Origin: CALCHA01 sp035548175
GTDB taxonomy: Bacteria > Planctomycetota > Phycisphaerae > WQYP01
Reading direction: 5' to 3'
DNA length: 64,000 nucleotides
Assembly (NCBI GenBank): GCA_035548175.1
Contig: DASZTO010000010.1
Span: 3,867 to 67,866 of the forward strand
The translations under genes and the position numbers were made by a program. Below are positions 16,946 to 25,136 of the stretch, in pieces. Every line of letters begins with the position of its first letter. Position 1 is the stretch's first letter. The notes below the pieces were generated by a model. The model saw nothing but the letters and a program-made list of their open reading frames with translations, was not told the DNA's origin and did not search any database.

Positions 16946-18091
16946 ATGAAATTACTCGTCAACCGCGCCGCTCTGGTAGAAGCTCTGGGCCTTGCCTCTT
17001 CGGTGGTTCTGGCACGCACGCCCAAGCCGGTGCTGACGTGTGTGAAGCTGATCGCCAACAGCACCGGGGGCGGGCCCAAGACGCTGACGGTGGTGGCGAC
17101 GGACATGGAGCTGGCGCTGCAATACACGCTGACGCAGGTGGATATTGCGACGCCGGGGGTGGCGTTGATACCGGCGGGGAAGCTGTCGGAGATCGTGAAC
17201 AACTCGCCGGACGACACGCTGACGCTGGAGACGAATGCGGACACGACGGTGATCAAGGGGTCGGACGCGCATTACAAGGTGTTCGGCTACAACCCGGAGG
17301 AGTTTCCGCCGGTGTCGAGCTTTGACGGGGAGCCGGACTTTTCGCTGTCGGCGGGGAGTTTGCGGACGCTGCTGGATCGGACGCGGTTTGCGGCGGCGCG
17401 GGAGATGACGCGTTATGCGATCAACGGGGTGTTGTTCGAGAAGAAGGGCAAGAAGTTGTCGCTGGTGGCGACGGACGGGCATCGGCTGGCGCAGACGAAG
17501 GATGACACGATCGGGGAGGAGGGGGGCAAGGATGTTTCGGCGGTGGTGCCGATCAAGGCGATCAATTTGATCGAGCGGCTGCTGACGGATCCGGAGCAGA
17601 CGGTGTCGCTGCAATTCAAGGAAAACAAGCTGTTCGTGCAGATTGGCGGCGGTTCGACCGATGCCGGCGGCGGGGTGACGGCGACGATGTCGACGAGCCT
17701 GGTGGAGGGGACGTTCCCGCCGTATGCGGATGTGATTCCGAAGGATTCGGACAAGAAGGTGACGCTGAACCGGGATCGGTTTTTCTCGGCGGTGCGGCGT
17801 GCGGCGCTGCTGACGAACGAGGAATCGAAGGGGGTGCGGCTGGCGTTTTCGGGCGGGATGCTGTCGATTCAATCGCGTGCGCCGGAGATGGGCGAGGCGA
17901 AGATCGATTTGCCGGTGGAATATGGGGGTGAGGCGCTGGAGATCGGATTCAACCCGACGTATCTGCTGGATGCGTTGAAGGTGGCGGATCAGGAGACGGT
18001 GACGTTCGAGATGAAGACGCCGAACAAGCCGGGGCTTTTGCGGAGCGGGCCGGGGTTTTTGTATGTGGTGATGCCGGTGAATTTGAGCTGA
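16946..18091 (+). CDS. dnaN: DNA polymerase III beta sliding clamp
   Basis: A 381-residue protein forming the dimeric ring that tethers DNA polymerase III to DNA. The start MKLLVNRAALVEAL after GAGGAA is the canonical DnaN N terminus; an in-frame ATG 27 nt upstream is rejected. Three clamp domains of about 120 residues are visible, with the signatures FDGEPDFSLSAGSLRTLLDRTRFAA, VLFEKKGKKLSLVATDGHRLA and VEYGGEALEIGFNPTYLLDALK. The C terminus ends FLYVVMPVNLS, matching the usual hydrophobic-pocket end (M-P-x-x-L/V). dciA follows at 58 nt, without the recF gene often found here. The neighbourhood suggests proximity to the chromosome origin. Confidence 0.97.
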   Translation: MKLLVNRAALVEALGLASSVVLARTPKPVLTCVKLIANSTGGGPKTLTVVATDMELALQYTLTQVDIATPGVALIPAGKLSEIVNNSPDDTLTLETNADTTVIKGSDAHYKVFGYNPEEFPPVSSFDGEPDFSLSAGSLRTLLDRTRFAAAREMTRYAINGVLFEKKGKKLSLVATDGHRLAQTKDDTIGEEGGKDVSAVVPIKAINLIERLLTDPEQTVSLQFKENKLFVQIGGGSTDAGGGVTATMSTSLVEGTFPPYADVIPKDSDKKVTLNRDRFFSAVRRAALLTNEESKGVRLAFSGGMLSIQSRAPEMGEAKIDLPVEYGGEALEIGFNPTYLLDALKVADQETVTFEMKTPNKPGLLRSGPGFLYVVMPVNLS

Positions 18092-18149
18092 GCGCGGTCG
18101 GGCGGGGCCGGGGGGGGGGAGGGGCAGCGGATCGTGAAGGAAGTGGTGC

Positions 18150-18611
18150 ATGCCGAAGGATCCGCGGAAGAAGAAGGGGCGTCCGGCGGGGGATGCGGGG
18201 GCGCCGGCGGAGGGAGGGATCTCGAACCTGGAGATGGCGGGGGATCGGCTGAAGATTTATTCGCTGCAGAACCTGCTGACGAACAAGCGGAGTCCGGAGA
18301 CGCGGGATGTGGCGCGGCTGGGGGACGTGCTGCTGCCGTGGTTTGAGAAGGCGGTCAGCAAGCCGGGGGAGAAGCTGGAAGGGGTGCTGGAGCTTTGGCA
18401 GCGGCTTGTGCCGGGGGCGTTGCTGGGGCGGTCGCGGTTGCTGGGTCTGCACCGGGGGACGCTGAACGTGGCGTTGGATTCAGCGACGGTGCGGGCGGAG
18501 GTGGATGGGTTGTTGCGGGGAGGGTTGCTGCGGGAGCTGCAGAAGGAATCGCGCGGGGTGGTGTACCGGGTGAAGACCAGCGTGCAGGGGCTGCGGCGGG
18601 AAGCATCGTGA
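18150..18611 (+). CDS. dciA: DciA-type (DUF721) replication protein
   Basis: A 153-residue protein of the DUF721 family, whose studied members (DciA) load or recruit the replicative helicase DnaB in bacteria lacking DnaC/DnaI. The N terminus is basic and disordered (MPKDPRKKKGRPAG). The family core is visible from about residue 75: LELWQRLVPGALLGRSRLLGLHRGTLNV, then VRAEVDGLLRGGLLRELQ. The ATG follows GAAGGAAG with good spacing. The position just after dnaN and directly before the candidate origin supports a replication role. A recF gene between dnaN and dciA, common in other phyla, is absent. Confidence 0.85.
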   Translation: MPKDPRKKKGRPAGDAGAPAEGGISNLEMAGDRLKIYSLQNLLTNKRSPETRDVARLGDVLLPWFEKAVSKPGEKLEGVLELWQRLVPGALLGRSRLLGLHRGTLNVALDSATVRAEVDGLLRGGLLRELQKESRGVVYRVKTSVQGLRREAS

Positions 18612-18649
18612 GGGGCGGAGGTTAGGGCATTGCGGGGGCGATTCCCCCC

Positions 18650-19020
18650 CTCAACAGGGGGTGTGGCGACAAGTTATCCACAATGGGCGTGGCGGGAGGC
18701 CGGGGTGATGGGGAGGTGCGTTTTTCCGGTGGGGGTGGGGGATACGGGTCTTCTTTTTAAAAGAGTATATCCATCGTAGTAAGGCCTGTGGGGATGTGGA
18801 CAGGTTTGGCGGTCTGCGGATAAACATTGGCAGAGTAGTGAGTTAAAGTTATCCACCGGGAGCGAGAGAAGGTGCATAAGCTGTCGGGTGGCTGTCGCGC
18901 CGGTGGCCGGATGGGAAGATGGGGAGGTTATGAAAGAATGGTAAGTGACACCAGGAGGGTGCTGGGAACAGGCGGAGGCGCGACGGGAGGGGGTGGAAAA
19001 ATAGCTTTTCCACACCTCGT
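18650..19020. other. Candidate replication origin (oriC)
   Basis: A non-coding stretch between dciA and a PEP-CTERM gene with several DnaA-box-like 9-mers: a perfect TTATCCACA at 18674-18682, TTATCCACC at 18849-18857, TGCGGATAA (minus) at 18815-18823, TTTTCCACA at 19006-19014 and a weaker TGTGGACAG (minus) at 18795-18803. An A/T-rich island (18751-18770, with TTTTTAAAAGAGTATAT) lies in otherwise G-rich DNA and could be the unwinding element. An 8-bp inverted repeat GTGGAAAA/TTTTCCAC sits at 18993-19013. The neighbours dnaN and dciA fit. Against it, the strand-composition switch lies about 7 kb to the left, not here. Confidence 0.65.
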
Positions 19021-19048
19021 GCACAAAGGGCGCGACAGGGGAATGGGT

Positions 19049-19714
19049 TCAGCGTCGCCGGCGGCGGAGGAGGATGGCGGAGGCCGCGGTCAGCAGGGTT
19101 AAGGAGGCGGGCTCGGGGACGGGGGCGACGGTCAGTTCATCGCCGTTGACGTTGAAGTGGTCGACGTAGAGGGTTTGGTCTTGGAAGGCGCCGGCGTCGA
19201 GGTCGATCGAGGCGAAGGAGATCGAGGTGCCCCGGAGAACGCCGAGGGCCTCGGCATAGGTGAGGGTGGCGGCGTCGGGGGCGTCGGAGAGTTCGTGGAG
19301 GTCCCAGATGGGGGCGTTGGAATTGGGATCGATGAGGTTTCCGGTGGTGGTCCACTGGTTGAGGACGTCTGGGGTGAGGGTGATGAAGACATGTTTGAGG
19401 CCGGAGCCATCGAGGGCGACGTGATAGAGGGTGATGCGGGGGCTTTGGGCGACTTCCTCGCCGCCGGCCATATCGAGGTCGGTGCTGAGGGTGGTGAGCT
19501 GGTCGAAGGGGATGGCGATGGGGGCGGGGTCATAGAGGACGGTGCCGAAGGAGGTGGCGTCGGTGGTGGTGAGGCGGATGGCGTCGGGGAAAGGGGGCGG
19601 GGCGTTATGAACGATCGTGGCGGTGCCGAGGAGGGAGAAGGTGCCGGCGGAGGCGGGTGCGGAGAGAGCGGCGATGGCGATGGCGGGGAGGAAGAGCCGG
19701 AGGGAAGGGGTCAT
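19049..19714 (-). CDS. PEP-CTERM sorted exported protein
   Basis: A 221-residue protein. The ATG at 19714 follows AAGGAG and begins a signal peptide (ending SAPASAG); the open frame upstream is rejected. The C terminus reads VPVPEPASLTLLTAASAILLRRRRR: a PEP motif, a hydrophobic helix and an arginine cluster, the defining tripartite PEP-CTERM sorting signal, recognised by an exosortase. The mature part is beta-rich with no enzyme motif (DAIRLTTTDATSFGTVLYDP, TLYHVALDGSGLKHVFITL). It presumably ends up on or outside the cell surface. No exosortase gene is in the window. Confidence 0.85.
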   Translation of the reverse strand: MTPSLRLFLPAIAIAALSAPASAGTFSLLGTATIVHNAPPPFPDAIRLTTTDATSFGTVLYDPAPIAIPFDQLTTLSTDLDMAGGEEVAQSPRITLYHVALDGSGLKHVFITLTPDVLNQWTTTGNLIDPNSNAPIWDLHELSDAPDAATLTYAEALGVLRGTSISFASIDLDAGAFQDQTLYVDHFNVNGDELTVAPVPEPASLTLLTAASAILLRRRRR

Positions 19715-19960
19715 TTGCAGCTCCTTGGAGCGGTCAGGCAGGTCGTGCGTGAGGAGCGGGGGCAAGGGCAGGCGACGGGGCGAAGTCAGGTGCTGCGGGT
19801 GTGGCCGGAGGTGGAGACCGAGTGCAGGAAGTGGCCGATGCTTTTCCGCCAAAGGTAGAGATACCACGGAACTGGCGTGAAGCAAGCGTCCGATAAGCGG
19901 AATTGGAAAAATCGATGGGATTGCCTGGGGGTGGCGGGGGTTTGCGGGGTGAGGCCCGGG

Positions 19961-21412
19961 TTACTCGGGGACGACTTGCTGGGGGCCAGGGTCGGATCTG
20001 ACGGCGCGGCCGGGGCGTGTGGCGGGCGTGGCGGGTCCGGGGGTTTTGACATCGTCCTTGGGAGGGGGTGGGGCGGTAGCGAAATCATTGGCGTGTGTGC
20101 GGCCCCAGGTTTGGAGTTTGCGGACGAGGGTGTTTTCCTCGGGCTGTCCGCCTTTGAGGAGCCAGCGGTCGCCGAAGTTGGAGTATTTGTGGATGTTGTA
20201 ATCGTCGGGGTCCTGGCCGATGGCTTTGAGGAGGAGTGCGGCGGCATCGATGCGGGAGGAGTAGCGGACCTTTTCGTTGTTGTTGACGGTGGTGTCGTAG
20301 CCGTCAGAGATGTCCATGTTGAGGACTTTGAGGAGGAAGGGGACGGCTTCTTTGGGTTTGTAGGCTTCCATGAGGCGGGAGATGGCGCGGCCGCCCTCGC
20401 CGTAGTTGGGGGAGATGACGCGCCAGCGGTAGTCGTTGTTGTTGGTCATGGAGCCGGCCATTTCTTTGAACATGGCATTGAGGCGGTCGGTGACTTTGTC
20501 GGATTTCATGCCGATGAGGACATCGACGGCGACGTCGGCATCCTGCTGGGCGTAGGGGTTCTGGTTCTGGTTGTAGATGACGATGGTGCGGCCGCGGATG
20601 CTGATGGTGCGCTGGGGGGTGGATTGCTGGCGGAACTGGTTCATGGCGAAACCGACGGCGTGGTCCCAGATAGCGTCGAGAATGGGCGGGGAGATGGGGC
20701 GGTCTGCGACGGCGTCGATGGTGGTGAGGGAGACTTCGCGGTCGCGGTCATTGAGGAGCTGGACGAGGAGCCAGTCGGCTTCGGGGCCGGTGAACTTGGC
20801 GATTTCGCGGGAGGCTTTGGCACGGACCTGGGGATCGCGGTTGTAGGCGCGGGCGATGAGGGGGAGATTTTCGGGGCGGATGCCCCATTGGAGGAGGCTT
20901 TCGCGCTGGGATTCCGGGAGGGCCATGACATCGACGGCCCAGCGGGAGACGGCGCCGTTGAATTCCATGAGGCCGGCGACGCGGGTCTGGGAATCGCCGG
21001 CGGCGCCCTGGGTCATCTGGGAGAGCTGATCGGCGAGGCCTTGCTGGACGCGGAGGAGGAGGTCCTGGACCTGGACCATTTGCTGGAATTGGCGGGTCAT
21101 GGCGAGTTCGAGGTCGTTGACGGCTTTGACGCGGGTTTGGAAGTCTTCCGCGGACATGCGCTTGAGGGCGTCGATGAGTTCGGGCGGGACGGTGGAGACT
21201 TTGGGATCGAGGGGAGGGAGGACAACGGTGGCGCCGGGGGGAATGGAGGAGGCGGTCGCGGCGGGATCAGCGGGAGCGGTCGTGGGCGAGGGAGTCGAGG
21301 CGCGGCGGGTGTCGGTGGGCTGCGGCGGGGCGGGCCGGGAGGGGGTGGACTGGCAGGCGGCGGAGGCGGCGGCGAGGGTGAGGGTGATGGCGATGAGAGG
21401 GCGGCGAGGCAT
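19961..21412 (-). CDS. HEAT-like repeat lipoprotein, paralog of gene at 21959
   Basis: A 483-residue protein with signal sequence and lipobox (AASAAC, Cys20), a Pro/Thr linker (about residues 22-60), then a helical body. Residues 80-220 contain LIDALKRMSAEDFQTRVKAV, a coiled-coil-like stretch (MVQVQDLLLRVQQGLADQL) and HEAT-like units (NLPLIARAYNRDPQVRAKAS and EVSLTTIDAVADRPISPPI). The C-terminal part has GEGGRAISRLMEAYKPKEAVPFLLK and ends in a disordered Pro-rich tail. It aligns through the helical core with the protein at 21959-23245. The ATG at 21412 follows GGAGAAG. Role unknown; probably a periplasmic protein-binding scaffold. Confidence 0.75.
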   Translation of the reverse strand: MPRRPLIAITLTLAAASAACQSTPSRPAPPQPTDTRRASTPSPTTAPADPAATASSIPPGATVVLPPLDPKVSTVPPELIDALKRMSAEDFQTRVKAVNDLELAMTRQFQQMVQVQDLLLRVQQGLADQLSQMTQGAAGDSQTRVAGLMEFNGAVSRWAVDVMALPESQRESLLQWGIRPENLPLIARAYNRDPQVRAKASREIAKFTGPEADWLLVQLLNDRDREVSLTTIDAVADRPISPPILDAIWDHAVGFAMNQFRQQSTPQRTISIRGRTIVIYNQNQNPYAQQDADVAVDVLIGMKSDKVTDRLNAMFKEMAGSMTNNNDYRWRVISPNYGEGGRAISRLMEAYKPKEAVPFLLKVLNMDISDGYDTTVNNNEKVRYSSRIDAAALLLKAIGQDPDDYNIHKYSNFGDRWLLKGGQPEENTLVRKLQTWGRTHANDFATAPPPPKDDVKTPGPATPATRPGRAVRSDPGPQQVVPE

Positions 21413-21525
21413 GGCTTCTCCGAGGTAAGCCTGATGAGCGCGGGTGTGGGTGCATGGTACCACGGGAACCCCTTGGACGCGCAAGGGGTGGTGCGGGTTC
21501 CGCGAAGGAAATGGAGCGGCGGGCG

Positions 21526-21939
21526 TTACTTGCGCCAGGCGATGAAGAAGGCCATGATGGTGCCAGCGATGATGTTCAGCCAGGCAAACGGATAGACGCG
21601 ACCGAGGTGCGTGAGGAAGAAAAGGAGGGAGGGGTCCTCGGGCTGGGGAAGGCTGATCATCCATTGGGCGTAGATACTCGCGCAGGTGGCGATTGCTGCG
21701 GCCATGAGAGCGAGGATCCAGTCGCTTTTGCGGGTCACAAAGCTACTGACGACCCATGCGCCGGCGCCGGTCAAAGGTCCGACCGCGATGAGGGCGTAAA
21801 TGCCGGCATGCAGGGCAAGCACTGCGACCACGCATCCGACAACGGCACCGATGATCGCGCCGATGCAGGCGAGCGGATAGGCGAGGGCTTCGCCCCAGGT
21901 GCCGGCGCCGGGTTGGGGGGCGGCATTGTGTTCGGACAT
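21526..21939 (-). CDS. Small integral membrane protein, unknown
   Basis: A 137-residue protein starting at an ATG with CCGGAG upstream. Four hydrophobic segments are visible at about residues 20-45 (PLACIGAIIGAVVGCVVAVLALHA), 48-66, 75-95 (ILALMAAAIATCASIY) and 112-134 (FAWLNIIAGTIMAFFIAW). It sits between two paralogous HEAT-like proteins, 19 nt after the upstream one and 113 nt before the other, all on the minus strand, so the three may form one transcription unit. No family is recognised. Confidence 0.65.
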   Translation of the reverse strand: MSEHNAAPQPGAGTWGEALAYPLACIGAIIGAVVGCVVAVLALHAGIYALIAVGPLTGAGAWVVSSFVTRKSDWILALMAAAIATCASIYAQWMISLPQPEDPSLLFFLTHLGRVYPFAWLNIIAGTIMAFFIAWRK

Positions 21940-21958
21940 GGCAGCGCTCCGGAGGGGG

Positions 21959-23245
21959 TTACTTGAGACCCATATGGATATGCGGCCCCTTGGCGTGGGC
22001 CTGGGTCTCGCGCTCGAGTTCATCGGGTGGCGGCGGGCCGAGCTCGCGTTTGGCGAAGGGGTCGTCCTGATCGTCGGAGTCATCGATTTGCGGCGGGTCG
22101 TCGGGAGCTTTGGCGCCGTACTCGGAGGCATGGACGCGCCACCAGTCGAAGAATTTCAGGACGGGGCGGGCGTCGTTATCGTTGTCGGTTTTCCAGGCGT
22201 AGCTGTTATCGTCGGAGGGGGAGAGGTCGAAGGTTTCGAGGTCGAGGGCGAGGATGGTGCAGAGCGCGCCGATGGCGCTGGTGCGGTTGGTGGCCATGGT
22301 GTGGTTGCCTTCGGAGCGGCCGCGGACGTCGCCGAGTGCATCGCGGGCGAGCAGGGGGATGGCCTGCTTGAGTTTGTAGGTTTCGGCGAGGCGATGGAGG
22401 GAAGTGTCGTCGTCGTCGGTGGGTTTTTTGAGGCGTTGGGCGATGACGGCGTTGATGTGGTCGGCGACGAGCGGCGAGTGCATGTGGCGCAGGAGGAGCA
22501 GCGCGAGTTCCTGATCGTCGGAGTCGTCATCCTCTGCGGGGACCTCGATGGGATCGTGATCGGGGAAGGGGATTTTGAGGGTGGGCTGGTCGTCGGGGGA
22601 ATCGGCGTTTTCATCCGGGGGGATGGCGCGGCGCCAGAGCAGGTTGACGATTTCGGGGGTGGGCGTGCGGTCCCAGGCAGCGGCCATGGCGGCATCGCGA
22701 ACCCAGGACTGGCGGGCGGCGAGGAGGCGGGCGAGGGTCCAGTCGGCGAAGGGGCCGGGGAGTTTTCCGAGCGCGGCGATGCCTGCGATGCGCTGGGCGG
22801 GGTCGGTGCTGAAGGCCTTGGCGAGGATGGGGGCGTTTTTGTTGGAGAGACCCCAATCGAGGAGTGCTGGGCGTTTGTCGGCGGGCGCGGCCATGGCCTG
22901 AGCGGTCCACTGGGCGAGGGCGGCTTCGGTAGCGAGCAGTCCATCGACGCGCTGGCGTGCTTCTTCGTCGGTGACCATGCCCAGTGCGCGGATTTGGTCG
23001 GCGAGCTCGTGCTGGAGGTCGTCGATGGCGGCCTGGGTCTGGGCGCGGAGTTTGAGCTGCTGGCGGAGGAGTTCTCCGATGCGCGCGGCGGCATGCTGGC
23101 GCTGGGAGAAGTCTTCGGAGGAGAGGTCATGGACGGCGGCGGCCATGTCGGGGGGGACCGGTTGGGTGGCGGGGCTTTGCGCGCGGGCGGCAGCGGCGCA
23201 GAGAGTAGCGGTGATCGCTGCCCAGAACATCGGGCGGGTGTCCAT
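21959..23245 (-). CDS. HEAT-like repeat exported protein, paralog of gene at 19961
   Basis: A 428-residue protein. The ATG at 23245 follows AGGAG, and a signal peptide ends near AARAQ (residue 23) without a lipobox, unlike its lipoprotein paralog. The body shares the paralog's layout: an opening AAVHDLSSEDFSQRQHAAA, a coiled stretch (QTQAAIDDLQHELADQI), then LLDWGLSNKNAPILAKAFSTD and a GPFADWTLARLLAAR...VNLLWRRAI unit. The latter matches GPEADWLLVQLLNDR...LDAIWDHAV in the other gene. The C-terminal part is acidic (DDDSDDQELALLLL, IDDSDDQDD) and ends in a His-containing tail. Function unknown; the duplication with conserved layout suggests partner or redundant scaffold proteins. Confidence 0.75.
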   Translation of the reverse strand: MDTRPMFWAAITATLCAAAARAQSPATQPVPPDMAAAVHDLSSEDFSQRQHAAARIGELLRQQLKLRAQTQAAIDDLQHELADQIRALGMVTDEEARQRVDGLLATEAALAQWTAQAMAAPADKRPALLDWGLSNKNAPILAKAFSTDPAQRIAGIAALGKLPGPFADWTLARLLAARQSWVRDAAMAAAWDRTPTPEIVNLLWRRAIPPDENADSPDDQPTLKIPFPDHDPIEVPAEDDDSDDQELALLLLRHMHSPLVADHINAVIAQRLKKPTDDDDTSLHRLAETYKLKQAIPLLARDALGDVRGRSEGNHTMATNRTSAIGALCTILALDLETFDLSPSDDNSYAWKTDNDNDARPVLKFFDWWRVHASEYGAKAPDDPPQIDDSDDQDDPFAKRELGPPPPDELERETQAHAKGPHIHMGLK

Positions 23246-23426
23246 GCCACAGGCTCCTGATTTGTGATGAGTGTCACGGTACTCTTCGGTCAGCGTGCAG
23301 GTCAAATAACAGGAATCCTGGAACGGGAAAGCGAGCATGCTTGCTCGGCGTGGACGCGCGGGGGCTCTGCGGCATCGGGGTTGCTCTGGGGGTGGGGATC
23401 GGGCATTGCGTCGCAGAGAAAGCGGT

Positions 23427-24311
23427 ATGTTGACGTTTACGCTGGTTCGGGCTGGTTCGGTGGCGCTGCCCGCGGCGCGGCGGCGGGCGGTGCTGGTGAC
23501 GGGGGCGTCGGGGAATATCGGGCGGTCGTTTGCGCGGCGGGCGGGGGGCAAGTATGCGCTGACGTTGATGGTGCATTCGGAGGGGCATCGGCGGGAGCTG
23601 GAGGGGTTTGGGGAGGTGGTGGTGGCGGATTTGGGGGACCTGGAGGGGCTTTCCCGGCTGTGTGCCGATCGGGGGATCGATACGGTGTTGCATTTGGCGG
23701 GGGAAGCGTCGCCGTCGGGGGTGTGGTCGGACATTTTGAAGGACAACATCGTGGGGACGTACAACATGATGGCGGCGGCGAAGCGCGCGGGGTGCCGGCG
23801 GGTGGTGTACGCGTCCTCGATTCACGCGGTGTCGGGGCATCCGAAGGATGTGTCGGTGAAGACGACGGATCCGGTGAATCCGGGGGACCTGTATGGGGTG
23901 TCGAAATGTTTCGGGGAGGCGTTGGGGAGGTACATGGCGACGCAGGAGGGGCTGTCGGTGATTGCGTTGCGGATCGGGGGGTTTCAGCCGGCGGACAAGG
24001 CGCGGGAGGATGCGGGGCTGTCGATGCTGGATGCGTTTGTATCGGAGGAGGATTTGCAGCAGTTGATGGAGCGGTGCATAGACGACACCTCGCTGCAGTT
24101 CGGGTTATTTCATGGGCTGTCGGGGAATCGGTTCAACCGGCTGGATATTTCCGATGCGCGGGAGCTGCTGGGCTATGCGCCGGTGCATGACACGACGGAG
24201 CTGCATCCGGCGGTGGCGCCGCTGCGGCTGCGGGAGAAGGTGGTGGCGCACAATCTGTCGGACGAGGCGAGCGGGTACGAGTCGGGGACGCGGGAAGAGG
24301 AGCGGCGATGA
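23427..24311 (+). CDS. NAD-dependent epimerase/dehydratase, uronate dehydrogenase-like
   Basis: A 294-residue extended short-chain dehydrogenase. The nucleotide-binding motif TGASGNIG (residues 25-32) and the catalytic set Ser130/131 (VVYASSIHAV), Tyr156 and Lys160 (DLYGVSKCFGEAL) are intact. The segment YASSIHAV...DLYGVSKCFGE, the short overall length and the closing FNRLDISDARELLGYAP resemble bacterial uronate dehydrogenases, which oxidise galacturonate or glucuronate to aldarolactones. That substrate is inference; another sugar epimerase or dehydratase is possible. The ATG at 23427 has only a weak GAGAAAG site; an in-frame ATG lies 90 nt upstream. It is divergent from the HEAT-like gene. 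Confidence 0.75.
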   Translation: MLTFTLVRAGSVALPAARRRAVLVTGASGNIGRSFARRAGGKYALTLMVHSEGHRRELEGFGEVVVADLGDLEGLSRLCADRGIDTVLHLAGEASPSGVWSDILKDNIVGTYNMMAAAKRAGCRRVVYASSIHAVSGHPKDVSVKTTDPVNPGDLYGVSKCFGEALGRYMATQEGLSVIALRIGGFQPADKAREDAGLSMLDAFVSEEDLQQLMERCIDDTSLQFGLFHGLSGNRFNRLDISDARELLGYAPVHDTTELHPAVAPLRLREKVVAHNLSDEASGYESGTREEERR

Positions 24312-24371
24312 GATTGGCCGCGGGTTGTTTTGCCTGTGCGGATAGGTGTTGTGCTTGATAAGGAGACAGTG

Positions 24372-24524
24372 ATGAAAGAAAAGAAGGGTACGAAGAAAGC
24401 GGTAGTCGAGAAGCGCGTGGCGAACGCAGCGGATTTCGGCAAGAAGACGACGCCGGTGCGCGAGCGGATGGCGAAGGAGATCAAGGAGACGCCGCCGGAG
24501 GAGCGTTTGAAGCGCGGGCGTTGA
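24372..24524 (+). CDS. Small basic protein (50 aa), unknown
   Basis: A 50-residue Lys/Arg/Glu-rich peptide. The ATG at 24372 has an AAGGAG site at ideal spacing, a stronger start than the alternative 42 nt upstream. The sequence (MKEKKGTKKAVVEKRVANA...) is highly charged, without hydrophobic segments, and likely disordered or a single helix. It follows the epimerase gene by 60 nt on the same strand and could be co-transcribed. It could bind nucleic acid or ribosomes given its charge, but nothing specific supports that. Confidence 0.55.
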   Translation: MKEKKGTKKAVVEKRVANAADFGKKTTPVRERMAKEIKETPPEERLKRGR

Positions 24525-24627
24525 GGGCATCCGGGGTGTAGAGGTGTGCATCGGGGGGCGGGTGCGCGGCGCCGGGGGAGCCGTCCGGTCGGCGGTGAGC
24601 GTGGAGCGGCGGTACCGATTTTTGTGC

Positions 24628-25080
24628 TTATGCGGCGTCGAGGTGGAGCTCGACGGGGGTGGTATTGGTGAGGTCGTCGGAGGCGGGTTTTGTGAAGACG
24701 AATCCGAAGCGGGAGTAGAAGGCGCGCCATTCGGGGCACCAGCCGGGGATATCGGCCTGGAGGGTGCGGATGGAGAGGGAGCGGGCGTGATCGAGGATAG
24801 CGTGCATGAGTTTGGAACCGAGTCCATGGCCACGGAAGGAGGGGAGGACGACGAAGTGGTCGATGTGGAGGGCGCCCTTTTCGGCGGGCGAAGCGAGGTA
24901 GGCGAGGGCGGCGCATGCGGCGGGCTGGTTGTCGATGGCGGCCAGGAACAGGGCGCCCTGGAGGCCGGCGTAGCGCGGGAGGTTGTCGAAGATGGGGGCG
25001 AGGGTGAACGTGGCGGGGGTGAGGGCGGCGACTTCTTCGGCGGAGAGCTGGCGGATGCGAACGGCGGTGTCGGCGGGCAT
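24628..25080 (-). CDS. GNAT family N-acetyltransferase
   Basis: A 150-residue protein with the GNAT fold: the acetyl-CoA-binding motif HIDHFVVLPSFRGHGLGSKLMHAILDHA (R/Q-x-x-G-x-G/A as FRGHGLGS) and the C-terminal motif CPEWRAFYSRFGFVFT. The ATG at 25080 with AAGGAG upstream is clear. The acceptor substrate is unknown; these enzymes acetylate amines of small molecules or proteins. It lies 56 nt after the DsbD-type gene on the same strand. Confidence 0.85.
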   Translation of the reverse strand: MPADTAVRIRQLSAEEVAALTPATFTLAPIFDNLPRYAGLQGALFLAAIDNQPAACAALAYLASPAEKGALHIDHFVVLPSFRGHGLGSKLMHAILDHARSLSIRTLQADIPGWCPEWRAFYSRFGFVFTKPASDDLTNTTPVELHLDAA

Positions 25081-25136
25081 GGGCGCTCCTTCTTGATGCA
25101 GAAGATTGTAGCGCCGGCGGGACGGGGGGGTGAAGA

